Shown: piece by piece, positions 28,304 through 37,329 of the stretch
Numbering within the stretch: the stretch's first letter is position 1
Layout: each line of letters starts with the position of its first letter
NCBI GenBank assembly: GCA_021786615.1
Contig: JAJYMZ010000227.1
Coordinates: 1-38,079 of the forward strand
Direction: 5' to 3'
DNA: 38,079 nt
DNA from: Acidobacteriota bacterium
GTDB taxonomy: Bacteria > Acidobacteriota > Holophagae > Holophagales > Holophagaceae
Notes under the pieces: generated by a model
Seen by the model: the letters and a program-made list of their open reading frames with translations, nothing else
Databases searched by the model: none
Told to the model about the DNA's origin: nothing
Translations under genes and position numbers: made by a program

Positions 28304-30862
28304 CTACCTGAACGCCGGGTCCTTCCGCGCTACGTTGCGTTTGCCTGTATGGAGCTGGTCGGCGAAGTCCACCAGTGGCTTGGCTTCTCTCTTCAAGCCG
28401 AGCTTCGCGAGGGTCCGGGCCATGAAATACAGGTTCACGGAGGTCACGCGCTTTTCGTTGTGGCGGCGGGTGCTCCAGTCAGTGGCCAGGCAGCGGCGGA
28501 GGAAAGGCTCGTAGATCGCCAAAGTCCCCTGGGCATCCTTGGCCACGGCCTTCACAAGTCCCCGCAGCAGGACCTGGTTGGAATGTTCCGGCGGCCAGGC
28601 GGAGAGCAGATCATCGGCGTCTCGATTCACCGCCGCCACGTCCCCCCGCTCGTAGGCGCAGTAGGCATCCAGGCATTTCAGCACCATGGAGCCCGGAGCT
28701 TCCTTCAGGCCGCTGGCGATATGGGCCTCAGCCTCGGCAGACCGGCCCATCCACAACAGGGAATCCGCGGCCGTGACGTAGGCGAACTCTTTTGAAGGAT
28801 TCAGCACGATGGAGCGATCTGCATGGCGCAGCGCATCCTCCAACTCCCCGTCGTTTTGCAGCAGCACGGCATAGCGGTAATGAGCCTGAGGATTGTCGGG
28901 GTCAAGGGCCAGCGCTTTTTCGAAGTAGCGACGGGCCACGTGATGGTTTTCTTCGCCATCCAGGCCCGCGAAAACGTCCGCCAGCACGTTGTAAGCCCGG
29001 GTGTCGCCTGGGTCCATGCGAATGGCCTCCAGGGCAGCCTTGCTGGCACCGTCCACATCTCCGCGCCGCAATTTGATGGCCGCCAGAGCGCGGAAGGCCA
29101 TCTCGTTGTGGGGATCCAGCTGGATGGCCTTGTCCGCATGGGCTTTCGCATCGGTGAACAGGACTTGGGCCTCATCGAATTTGCCCTGGTTCAGGGATTT
29201 CGCGCTGCCCAGTTCCGAAATGGTCCAGGCCATGGCGGCGTGGGCCGGAGCATAGTCCGGTTCCAAGTCCAAAGCCTGCTGCAGCATGGATTTGGCCAGT
29301 ACCAGGGAGTCAATTCCTCCCTGGGTGAAGAGGGCATGGCCCTTGATGAACAGCTCTCGGGTCCGGGGATCCTTGGCCCGGTAGCGGATGCCGCCATCGT
29401 CGCCGCTGAGGCCCATCTCCTTGGGCAGGCGGCGCTGCAATTCGTCTTCAATTTCCAGCAGCTTGGCCTCGGGCCGCTCCACCGAAAACTGCTTCAGAAC
29501 CGTGCCGGTAGCGCTATCGAGAATGCGGACGCCCATGCGCACCCGGCCTTCCACCGCCTGGTAGGTGCCCTGCACCACCCATTCGGCGTTCAATGCTTTA
29601 GCCAGCTGGCCAAAGGCACGCAGTGGTTTTCCTGGAGTCTCGCCCAACTGATGCATGGCCTCGGTGACCCGCAGCCGGTCCACCACCAGGACGTCTTCCC
29701 GCGCCACCAGGCCCGAGGCCATGGCATCAGCGAAACTGATGCTGAGCCAGCCTTGAGATTCATCCCCCATGAGCAGTTCCACCGGCAGGATCGCCACCAC
29801 CCGGCGGCCTTGGGCGAAATCCTTGGTGGAGGCCAGCCGCGCCATGCCAAGTCCGCTTTCCGGATTGTGGAAGCGCCACCACCCATAGCCTCCGCCAGCC
29901 AGCAATAGCAAAGCGGCAGCGGACAGGAGCGGCCAAAGGCGTCGCCATCGGCTGATGACGGGGACCCCGGCCAAGGTTGTGCGCCCGGCAGCCTGGCCCG
30001 ACAAATAGGGCGTCGTCTGGGTAGCCTGGCCTTCCTGCAAGGCTTCCACTACCACCTGGAGGGTGCCGAATCGCTCCTCGGGGACCTTCGCCATCATCCG
30101 CTCGATCACCAACCCGAGATTCGGCGGCAGATCGGGCCGGACCGTGCGCAGGGGCGCGGGCTGGTCCTTCACCACGGCGAAGAGCGTTTCCACCAAGGAG
30201 GCGCGCAGGAACGGGTGAACGCCCGTAGCCAATTCATGCAGCACCACCCCCAGGGAGAACTGGTCGCTGGCGGGCCCTAGGGCCCAGCCGTTGGCCTGCT
30301 CGGGGCTCATGTAAGCCGGTGTGCCCTGGCTGTAGCCCGGCGCGGTGCGCTCGATGAGTGTCGCGTGATGGCCTGTGGGTCCGTTGATTGGCTTGGAGGT
30401 CTGATGCTGGGCGATGCCGAAATCCAGGATCTTCAGGATGCCCTCGTCATCCAGCACCAGGTTGTCGGGCTTGATGTCGCGATGCACAAGCCCCTTCTGG
30501 TGGGCATAGTGCAGCGCGGTGGCCGCCTGCGTGGCGACGCTCCTCAGCCAGCCCGCTTCCGCCTGCTTCCCAGCGAAATAGCCGAGGGTCTTCCCCGCCA
30601 CCAGTTCCATGGCGATGAAAGGCGTGCCTTCCACCTCGCCCGCTTCATAGATGTGCGCGATGTTCGGATGATTGAGCTGGCAGGCCATTTTGGCCTCGGC
30701 CATGAGCGCGCGATGCCGGACTTCATCCACATTGCGGAGGACCTTGAGGGCCACCTCGCGCTCCAAACGCAGATCCATGGCCCGCCACACGGTGCCCATG
30801 GCGCCCTCACCCAGGCGCTCGATCAAGCGGTAGGAACCGAAGGTCTGGAACTCTGGGCTCAA
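28304..30862 (-). CDS. Serine/threonine protein kinase with C-terminal TolB/FlgO-like and TPR regions
   Basis: GEGAMGTVWRAMD, VALKVL, HRDIKPDNLVLD, LDFGIA; TM segment LWPLLSAAALLLLAGGGYGWW; TPR-like repeats. Confidence 0.9.
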   Translation of the reverse strand: MSPEFQTFGSYRLIERLGEGAMGTVWRAMDLRLEREVALKVLRNVDEVRHRALMAEAKMACQLNHPNIAHIYEAGEVEGTPFIAMELVAGKTLGYFAGKQAEAGWLRSVATQAATALHYAHQKGLVHRDIKPDNLVLDDEGILKILDFGIAQHQTSKPINGPTGHHATLIERTAPGYSQGTPAYMSPEQANGWALGPASDQFSLGVVLHELATGVHPFLRASLVETLFAVVKDQPAPLRTVRPDLPPNLGLVIERMMAKVPEERFGTLQVVVEALQEGQATQTTPYLSGQAAGRTTLAGVPVISRWRRLWPLLSAAALLLLAGGGYGWWRFHNPESGLGMARLASTKDFAQGRRVVAILPVELLMGDESQGWLSISFADAMASGLVAREDVLVVDRLRVTEAMHQLGETPGKPLRAFGQLAKALNAEWVVQGTYQAVEGRVRMGVRILDSATGTVLKQFSVERPEAKLLEIEDELQRRLPKEMGLSGDDGGIRYRAKDPRTRELFIKGHALFTQGGIDSLVLAKSMLQQALDLEPDYAPAHAAMAWTISELGSAKSLNQGKFDEAQVLFTDAKAHADKAIQLDPHNEMAFRALAAIKLRRGDVDGASKAALEAIRMDPGDTRAYNVLADVFAGLDGEENHHVARRYFEKALALDPDNPQAHYRYAVLLQNDGELEDALRHADRSIVLNPSKEFAYVTAADSLLWMGRSAEAEAHIASGLKEAPGSMVLKCLDAYCAYERGDVAAVNRDADDLLSAWPPEHSNQVLLRGLVKAVAKDAQGTLAIYEPFLRRCLATDWSTRRHNEKRVTSVNLYFMARTLAKLGLKREAKPLVDFADQLHTGKRNVARKDPAFR

Positions 30863-30936
30863 GCAGGAATCCGAAAAACTTGAGTATAGGTGGGGCTGGC
30901 GCGGATGTGCGGAATTCCTGAAGGGATCTTGATCTC

Positions 30937-31536
30937 TCAGAACCGGAACGCCACGCCCAGTGACGTGTGGCTCAAATCCGCATCGTGGAAATCCCGCCGC
31001 GAATTGGGCAATGAGGTGAGCATCTGCTTGGCCTCGATCCCCACATGGCTGTTGATGTGGAAAATGAAGCCCACGGATAGGACGAAGGCGACCTTGTTCC
31101 CATAATCCTCATCGGTGTAGTTCGGGTTCGGCGTACCTGCGGGGTAGGTTCGGGTAAGCGTCTGATACCAGTGAGCGCCACCAACGCCAATGAGCAGATC
31201 TACGCCCGGATCTCGCCCTGGACCTAGCCTGACCAGCCAGTCATAGCCCACAAAGCGCGTGTCGGCACTGACGGTTTCCACACCCCCGTAGACATTGCGG
31301 CTCTTACCGTCGAAATGGCCCAACTCCACGCGCAAGCGTCCTTCAACATCCCTGCCATGACGGAAATAAAATGGGATGCCGATGGCGTAGCCGGTCTTGT
31401 ACAGGCTTCCAGCCGTGTCCGTGGGAAGCATCATCTGGAGGTTCAATCCGAAGCGGTGGGAGGTCGGCTCCTCATCGCTTTGAGCAGATAGGACACTGGC
31501 GACGCTGAATAAGAGTGCGGGCAGGATTTTTCGCAT
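30937..31536 (-). CDS. Outer-membrane beta-barrel-like protein
   Basis: Signal peptide MRKILPALLFSVASVLSAQ; C-terminal SLGVAFRF. Confidence 0.7.
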   Translation of the reverse strand: MRKILPALLFSVASVLSAQSDEEPTSHRFGLNLQMMLPTDTAGSLYKTGYAIGIPFYFRHGRDVEGRLRVELGHFDGKSRNVYGGVETVSADTRFVGYDWLVRLGPGRDPGVDLLIGVGGAHWYQTLTRTYPAGTPNPNYTDEDYGNKVAFVLSVGFIFHINSHVGIEAKQMLTSLPNSRRDFHDADLSHTSLGVAFRF

Positions 31537-31590
31537 GACGGCTCCAAAGATCTGATACCCCATACGAACACCTTCAGGCCATTCACGCAA

Positions 31591-32484
31591 TCACGGGACC
31601 AGAAAGCCCTCTACGGCGCCGCGCGCTTCCTCGGGCTTGAGCTTTCGCTGAATGGCGCCAGCCTCCATGGCCTGACTTATGTCCCAGCGCTCCAGTCCCT
31701 GGAAGAGGCGACCCGCGCCAGTGCTGCCCAGAATTTCCACCAGCCGCACGGTGCCGCCGAAACCCGTGAGGATGCCGAGGGATGCCGCCGGATGCGCGAG
31801 CTTGAGAGCGCCTCGCCCGGGCAGTTCCACACCCCAGCGTTCCTGGCCTGATAGCGCGAGATCGCAGCCACCGCCCATGGCGGCGCCACTGATGAGCGTG
31901 AGGCTGCGCCAGCCGGGCCACAGCATGTGCTCCAGCACCCGCTGGCCGCGGCGGGCGAAGTCATGGGCGGTGCAGGCATTCAGCCTGCAAACCTCGTTGA
32001 GGTCCGCACCGGCGCAGAAATTCCCTCCTTGATCCAACCACGAACGAGGGGGACCGCCCGCTCCCTTCGCTCGCTCTGCTCCCACCGGACGGCTGCTCGC
32101 GCAGCCTCCCGCTCGCGAGCTCGCGGAGGTGGGAACCCCCCCCTCGTGCTCCCCACGTGGTGTCCGGGCAAATCCCGGCAACCACGTCTTCATCCAACCC
32201 GCGTCGCTCAAAGCCAGGCGCCGAACGCCGGACCAGCGCAGCTCGATGAACAAGAGGTCCAGGGCATCCAGCAGGTCCACCCGCAGCCGATTGAGACCGT
32301 CCTCGGAGGCGAGCCCGATCCAGGCCCAGTCCTCGCCGCGTTGCAAATCCAGGGACGTGGGGCCGGTGAAGACGCGCGTAGACGCGATGTCCGGGCTTCG
32401 CCCGGGCATCGCGTGGGGGTTAAAGGGGAGACGCAGAGGAAGCGAAGCGACTGGGCGGTCCCCCCTTTTCTTGATGGCCATCAT
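31591..32484 (-). CDS. Enoyl-CoA hydratase/isomerase-family protein carrying palindromic insertions
   Basis: GGNFCAGADLNEV and ISGAAMGGGCDLALS crotonase motifs; low-complexity segments interrupt the expected fold; start overlaps the miaA stop (ATGA). Confidence 0.75.
   Translation of the reverse strand: MMAIKKRGDRPVASLPLRLPFNPHAMPGRSPDIASTRVFTGPTSLDLQRGEDWAWIGLASEDGLNRLRVDLLDALDLLFIELRWSGVRRLALSDAGWMKTWLPGFARTPRGEHEGGVPTSASSRAGGCASSRPVGAERAKGAGGPPRSWLDQGGNFCAGADLNEVCRLNACTAHDFARRGQRVLEHMLWPGWRSLTLISGAAMGGGCDLALSGQERWGVELPGRGALKLAHPAASLGILTGFGGTVRLVEILGSTGAGRLFQGLERWDISQAMEAGAIQRKLKPEEARGAVEGFLVP
32032..32191 (+). repeat. Compound palindromic element inside the enoyl-CoA hydratase-like gene (copy 1)
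   Basis: CCACGAACGAGGGGGACCGCCCGCTCCCTTCGCT...CCCCCCTCGTGCTCCCCACGTGG plus ACGTGGT-GT-CCGGG-CAAAT-CCCGG-CA-ACCACGT; CTTSATCCAACC at both flanks. Confidence 0.7.
32383..32469 (-). repeat. Compound palindromic element at the 5' end of the enoyl-CoA hydratase-like gene (copy 2, opposite orientation)
   Basis: On minus: AAAGGGGGGACCGCCCAGTCGCTTCGCTTCCTCTGCGTCTCCCCTTT, then CGCGATG-CCCGGGC-GAA-GCCCGGA-CATCGCG; same submodule order as copy 1. Confidence 0.7.
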
Positions 32485-33368
32485 GCGATCCCCAGCTTTT
32501 CAAAAGCCGCATCCAGCGGTTCCGCATCCGGATCCCAATGGGGCGCATCCGGCAACTGGTGGCGGAACCAGGTGGCCTGGCGCTTGGCGTAGTTTCTTGT
32601 CTCCTGGATGATCCCTTCGTGTCCCGAATGGGACGCACCTTCCACCATCGCCACCAGGCCCAGGTAGCCCAAGGGTCTCAGGGCCTCCAGATCCGAGCGA
32701 TGGCCCGCTGCCAGGAGGCGTGCCACCTCATCCTGCCAGCCCGCATCCAGCTGCTGGGCCACACGCAACTCCACGCGCTTGCGCTGCGCCTCCCGCGTGG
32801 GCTGCACCACCAGGGTTCGCCACCCCTTGGGAATCCCCAGCCGCAGGCCCGTAAGCAGGGCCGAAGCCTTGGTCCCCGTGGCCAAATGAAGCGCCAGGGC
32901 CCGGGTCACCCGCGACCCATCATTGGGGTGGAGCTGCGCCGCCCGCTTGGGATCAATCCCCGCAAGCACACGATGGAGACGCGGCACGCCTAGGATTTCG
33001 GACCATCGGCGCACCTTTGCGACGGTGGTTTCCGGTACAGCGGGAAGGTCCGTGAGCTGGTCCCAGATTCCCCGCAGGTAGAGCCCGGAACCCGTAACCA
33101 GCACTGGAGGGTCCAGGGGGGCCATCCAGGTTCGCACCAGTTCCCCAAACATAGCTGGATTGGGCCGAGAGGCAAGCGGCAGCACCCCGTAGCCCGCGTG
33201 AGGCACGCTGCCCCGCTCGGTTCCCGAAGGCTGGCCAGTGCCGATGGCCAGGCCCTCCATGGCCTGGAACGGATCGCCATTGACGATGGTCCCTCCTACG
33301 CGGCGCGCCACCGCCACCGCCAGGGCAGACTTGCCGGAGGCCGTGGGGCCCAGGATCGCGATCCTCAT
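32481..33368 (-). CDS. miaA: tRNA dimethylallyltransferase
   Basis: MRIAILGPTASGKSALAVAVARRVGGTIVNGDPFQ; GSGLYLRGI; YAKRQATWFR. Confidence 0.93.
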   Translation of the reverse strand: MRIAILGPTASGKSALAVAVARRVGGTIVNGDPFQAMEGLAIGTGQPSGTERGSVPHAGYGVLPLASRPNPAMFGELVRTWMAPLDPPVLVTGSGLYLRGIWDQLTDLPAVPETTVAKVRRWSEILGVPRLHRVLAGIDPKRAAQLHPNDGSRVTRALALHLATGTKASALLTGLRLGIPKGWRTLVVQPTREAQRKRVELRVAQQLDAGWQDEVARLLAAGHRSDLEALRPLGYLGLVAMVEGASHSGHEGIIQETRNYAKRQATWFRHQLPDAPHWDPDAEPLDAAFEKLGIA

Positions 33369-33423
33369 GGTTCCAAGGTAGCCGGAACTTCTCAGCCCAT
33401 TCACCCACCCTTGAGAGTCCCCG

Positions 33424-33780
33424 ATGAATTTCCGAACCCTGGCTCTTGCGCTGCTGCCCTCCCTGGCCTTCGCCCAGGCGGGGGGCTTCCAGCCGACACC
33501 CTGGAGCTTGGTGGATCAATTTGGCCTGCGTATTTTTCCTCTGCGCTCGCTTCGGGACGCCGTTCCCGAGGCCACCATCATCGTGGAGAGCGACTACCTG
33601 CCTCTATTCACCGAGCGGGAAATCCGTTTCCTGGAATTCCGGGCCGCGCTGCTGGCGGACCTGCGGAAACGGTTGAAAGAAGATGTCGCATCATCTTCAC
33701 AAGGAGCCGGTGTGCCCGTGGGGTACTCCGGCAATGCCGGGCCCAGGATGTATCCGATGGGCGGCCTGAAGTGGCGATGA
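33424..33780 (+). CDS. Hypothetical exported protein
   Basis: 118-aa ORF with signal peptide MNFRTLALALLPSLAFAQA. Confidence 0.6.
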   Translation: MNFRTLALALLPSLAFAQAGGFQPTPWSLVDQFGLRIFPLRSLRDAVPEATIIVESDYLPLFTEREIRFLEFRAALLADLRKRLKEDVASSSQGAGVPVGYSGNAGPRMYPMGGLKWR

Positions 33781-33785
33781 GACGC

Positions 33786-33894
33786 TGGCGATTTTCGATT
33801 GGCGATTGAAGGGCGTAGCGTAGCGAAAATAATGGCCCCAGGACTTGGGACTTGAAGCTTGTGCCCACAGCCCACCGCCTACCGCCCACCGCCC
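33786..33894. repeat. Multi-type heptad repeat element between convergent stops
   Basis: TGGCGAT TTTCGAT TGGCGAT (33786-33806); CAGGACT TGGGACT TGAAGCT TGTGCCC ACAGCCC ACCGCCT ACCGCCC ACCGCCC (33839-33894). Confidence 0.85.
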
Positions 33895-34235
33895 CCCAGC
33901 TTCGGCAGCAGCGCCGCGGCCTGGTCGCGGCTGAGGCGCGCGGCTTCGAGGGCGCTGTCCAAAAGCAGCTCGGGCTCTTGCTCCAAGTGAAGCAGAGCCT
34001 CCCATTGGTTTTTCAACCGCGCCAATTCTCCGTCCCGATCTTCAAGGTGCTGCTCCGCCGCCGCCTGGAAAATGGACACGAAGCATTTCATCGCGTCACA
34101 GGCGGCGCTCAGGGTGGCGGCGCTGTTACGGTGGTCGCTTTGCAGGGCCAAGGCCGTGGCGAGAAAGCGCAGGCCATCCTCGAAGCGCGCCTGGAGCGGC
34201 CCAGCGGCGCCACTGGCAAATGCCTCAGCAGACAC
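33879..34235 (-). CDS. Hypothetical protein (probable GTG start 34235)
   Basis: ORF SAEAFASGAAGPLQARFEDGLRFLATAL...; its annotated TTG start lies inside the inserted terminal inverted repeat. Confidence 0.5.
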   Translation of the reverse strand: MSAEAFASGAAGPLQARFEDGLRFLATALALQSDHRNSAATLSAACDAMKCFVSIFQAAAEQHLEDRDGELARLKNQWEALLHLEQEPELLLDSALEAARLSRDQAAALLPKLGGGGR

Positions 34236-35871
34236 CTGAAGAGCCTGTCCCAAAATCCCCGCGCGTCGCGCTGGGAGCGCCGGGCGGTACCCCGCAAGGA
34301 AGGCGAGATGAGCCTAGCGCTTCTACGCGATTCGAGTCTGACGCAGCGGGATGCCGCCCGCCGCCCCAGCCCGGAGGGACGACGTCAGGCGGGCGCTCCG
34401 CGGCGTCAGGGCCCTTGGACGATGGACCGCATCGCCCTGCGGGCCCTTCCTTGCGGAGCATCCCGCCTGATGTCGTCGCGGCACACGAGGATTTTGGGAC
34501 AGGCTCTTTAGACTCCGGGATCACCGGATATTCCCCCGTGAAGCAGGCGTAGCAGAAGCCTTCGCCCCCATCGGGATCCCGCACGGAAGCCTGCAAGTCT
34601 TCCAGGGTGAGATAGCCCAGCGTGTCCGCGTTCACGAAGGCGCGGATGGCTTCAACGTCGCGGTTGAAGGCGATGAGCTGTTCGCGGCTGGGTGTGTCAA
34701 TGCCGTAGAAGCAGGAATGCGTCGTGGGCGGGCTGGAGATGCGCAGGTGGACTTCTTTCGCGCCCGCCGCCCGCACCATTTCCACGATTTTTTTCGACGT
34801 GGTGCCCCGCACGATGGAATCATCCACCAGCACCACGCGCTTGCCTTCCAGCAGATCCCGCACGGGGTTGAGTTTCACCTTCACCCCGAAACTGCGGATG
34901 CTCTGCTTGGGTTCGATGAAGGTGCGTCCCACGTAGTGGTTGCGGATCATGCCGAATTCGAAGGGGATGCCGCTGGCATCGGCGTAGCCCAAGGCGGCGC
35001 TCATGCCGCTGTCGGGCACCGGCACCACGAGATCGGCCTCCACGGGATGGCGCCGCGCCAGCCGGCGGCCCATCTCGCGCCGGGTGGCCATGACCGTGCG
35101 GTCGAACACGTTGGAATCGGGCCGCGCGAAATAGACATGTTCGAAGGAACAGGGTTTGGGCTGCACCTTGGGCCTGGGGAAGCGGGATCGCGCGGTGGTT
35201 CCCCGAACGATGACCAATTCGCCGGGCTCCACCTGCCGCAGATAGTTCGCGCCCAGCAGGTCGAAGGCGCAGGTCTCGGAGGAAAACACCACGGCACCAG
35301 CCAGTTCTCCCATGGCCAGGGGCCGGAAACCGCGCGGGTCCCGCGCCGCCATGATGGCGTCCGCGGTGAGGATCAGCAGAGAGAAGGCGCCTTCGCAGCG
35401 CTGCAGGGCCTCCACCACCGCATCGTCCACATTGGTGGACTGAGCCCGGTTGATGAGCGCCAGGATGACTTCCGAATCGCTGGGGCTCGTGAAGGTATGG
35501 CCTTCTTTGATCAGTTCGGTCCGCAGGGCTTCGGTGTTGGTGAGATTGCCGTTGTGGCAGAGCGCCACCTGCCCGAAGCGGCCATGAATGAGGAAAGGAT
35601 GGGCCGCGCTCGCCACGTTGCCCCCGGTGGTGCTGTAGCGGGTATGGCCGATGGCCGTATCTCCGGGCAGCGAATCCAGGGTCGGCTGATCGAAAATATC
35701 CGCCACATGCCCTTGGGCCTTGTGGAGAAAAAGCTTTCCATCCTCCCGGGAGCAGATGCCCGCGGCCTCCTGGCCCCGGTGCTGAAGGGCATAAAGTCCA
35801 AGGTAGGTCTGTCGCGCGGCTTCGGATTGGGGGGAAATCCCGAACACTCCGCATTCGTCCCTAAACGGCAT
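34225..35871 (-). CDS. purF: Amidophosphoribosyltransferase with an in-frame C-terminal insertion
   Basis: MPFRDECGVFGISP; LYALQHRGQEAAGI; VVLVDDSIVRGTTSKKIVEMVR; CYACFTGEYPV. Confidence 0.94.
   Translation of the reverse strand: MPFRDECGVFGISPQSEAARQTYLGLYALQHRGQEAAGICSREDGKLFLHKAQGHVADIFDQPTLDSLPGDTAIGHTRYSTTGGNVASAAHPFLIHGRFGQVALCHNGNLTNTEALRTELIKEGHTFTSPSDSEVILALINRAQSTNVDDAVVEALQRCEGAFSLLILTADAIMAARDPRGFRPLAMGELAGAVVFSSETCAFDLLGANYLRQVEPGELVIVRGTTARSRFPRPKVQPKPCSFEHVYFARPDSNVFDRTVMATRREMGRRLARRHPVEADLVVPVPDSGMSAALGYADASGIPFEFGMIRNHYVGRTFIEPKQSIRSFGVKVKLNPVRDLLEGKRVVLVDDSIVRGTTSKKIVEMVRAAGAKEVHLRISSPPTTHSCFYGIDTPSREQLIAFNRDVEAIRAFVNADTLGYLTLEDLQASVRDPDGGEGFCYACFTGEYPVIPESKEPVPKSSCAATTSGGMLRKEGPAGRCGPSSKGPDAAERPPDVVPPGWGGGRHPAASDSNRVEALGSSRLPCGVPPGAPSATRGDFGTGSSGVC
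34239..34508. mobile_element. MITE-like 270-bp element with perfect 20-bp terminal inverted repeats, in frame at the 3' end of purF
   Basis: AAGAGCCTGTCCCAAAATCC (34239-34258) / GGATTTTGGGACAGGCTCTT (34489-34508); internal inverted repeat GACGACGTCAGGCGGG / CCCGCCTGATGTCGTC. Confidence 0.85.
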
Positions 35872-35939
35872 GGCCACTCCAGACATAGATTCTATCTCGG
35901 AATTAAAGCGCTATCCTGTCCCAGCTTGATTGCGAATGG

Positions 35940-37211
35940 ATGAACCTCTTGTTCAAGGACATGCTGCAACTCATTCCACCCGAGGGCCTGAAGATCCTTC
36001 TGGTGCTGCTGCTCTCCTTCCTGGTGGGTCTGGACCGCGAGGAGCGCAGCGTCGAGGGCCACCGGGTCTTCGGCGGCGTGCGCACCTTCCCCATCATCGG
36101 GCTCCTGGGCTACACCCTGGCGCTGCTGTCCGGCGAGCAGGCGCTGCCCGTGGTGGTGGGCTTCGCGGTGATCGGCGGATTTGGCGTCGTTTCCTATTGG
36201 CACAAGCGCTCCGCCAGCGAAGAAGCGGGCACCACCACGGAAGTATCGGCCCTGGCGATCTACCTGGTGGGCGCCCTGGTCTTCAGGGGCCAGTTCTGGA
36301 TCGCCACCACTCTGGTGGTGATCCATCTCTTCTTGCTGGAATTGAAAACTGGGCTCGAGGGCATGGCCAAGCGCTTGGCGCCAACGGAAGTCATCGCCTT
36401 CACCAAGTTCATGCTGCTGACGGCGGTGATCCTGCCGGTGGTGCCCGATCGCGAATTCACCTCCTTCCAGATCAACCCCTTCAAAACCTGGCTGGTGGTG
36501 GTGGCCGTCAGCGCCATTTCATATGGCAGCTATGTGCTGCAAAAAATGCTGGAGGGCCGGGGCGGGATCTTTCTCTCCGCGCTGCTGGGCGGTGCTTATT
36601 CGTCCACCATCACCACCATCGTGCTCGCGAAGCAGAGCGCCCGGGAACATCGTCCCCACGCCATCTCCGGCGGCATTCTGGGCGCATCGGGGATGATGTA
36701 TCTGCGCTTGGCGGTGCTGGTGGGGTTGTTCAATCGGGAGTTGCTGTTCAAGCTCGGCCCGGCTTTCTGCGTGCTTGGTTTAGTGGCGATTCTCGGTGGA
36801 TGGATATGGTCGCGGCGGGAAGATGATGCCGCCGAGCAAGTGAGCCGAATCGAAGCCACCCGGAACCCCCTGGAGCTGAAAGCAGCCTTTCTGTTCGCGG
36901 CCATTTTCCTGGGCATGCTGCTGATCACCCATCTGGCAGTAACCCACCTGGGCACAGGCGGCGTCTACTCCCTGGCGGCCATCATGGGCCTGTCGGATGT
37001 GGATCCCTTCATCATGGGCATGACGCAAACCGCCGCGAGTTCCACGCCGATCCACGTGGCTTCGACCGCGATCCTCATCGCCGCGTCCAGCAACAACATC
37101 ATCAAAGGCTGCTACGCGCGCTTTTTCTCCGGAGCGCCCACGGGTCGCTGGAGTCTGGCGCTGCTGGTGATTCTGGCGCTCCTGGGACTGATTCCAGCCT
37201 GGTGGGTGTGA
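35940..37211 (+). CDS. MgtC/SapB-family and DUF4010-like membrane protein
   Basis: LLLSFLVGLDREERSVEGHRVFGGVRTFPIIGLLGY; multiple TM helices. Confidence 0.85.
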   Translation: MNLLFKDMLQLIPPEGLKILLVLLLSFLVGLDREERSVEGHRVFGGVRTFPIIGLLGYTLALLSGEQALPVVVGFAVIGGFGVVSYWHKRSASEEAGTTTEVSALAIYLVGALVFRGQFWIATTLVVIHLFLLELKTGLEGMAKRLAPTEVIAFTKFMLLTAVILPVVPDREFTSFQINPFKTWLVVVAVSAISYGSYVLQKMLEGRGGIFLSALLGGAYSSTITTIVLAKQSAREHRPHAISGGILGASGMMYLRLAVLVGLFNRELLFKLGPAFCVLGLVAILGGWIWSRREDDAAEQVSRIEATRNPLELKAAFLFAAIFLGMLLITHLAVTHLGTGGVYSLAAIMGLSDVDPFIMGMTQTAASSTPIHVASTAILIAASSNNIIKGCYARFFSGAPTGRWSLALLVILALLGLIPAWWV

Positions 37212-37220
37212 TCGAGGTGC

Positions 37221-37329
37221 GGGCTATCAGCCATCAGCTAATCTAGAGGCGCCTCTGGCGCTCCGTTAGTAGAGTCGCGGCCTTTGGCCGCATCCAAAAA
37301 AAGCTCATAGCTGTTGGCTCATAGCTCAA
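37221..37329. repeat. Heptad-arm palindromic element filling the gap between two convergent stop codons
   Basis: Arms GGGCTATCAGCCATCAGCTAA (37221-37241) and AGCTCATAGCTGTTGGCTCATAGCTCAA (37302-37329); core hairpins GCGCC-TCT-GGCGC (37249-37261) and GCGGCC-TTT-GGCCGC (37277-37291). Confidence 0.85.

Noticed and set aside
28823-29908. 361-aa + ORF
   Set aside because: Antisense to the Ser/Thr kinase TPR region.
34717-35943. 408-aa + ORF
   Set aside because: Antisense to purF; no family resemblance.
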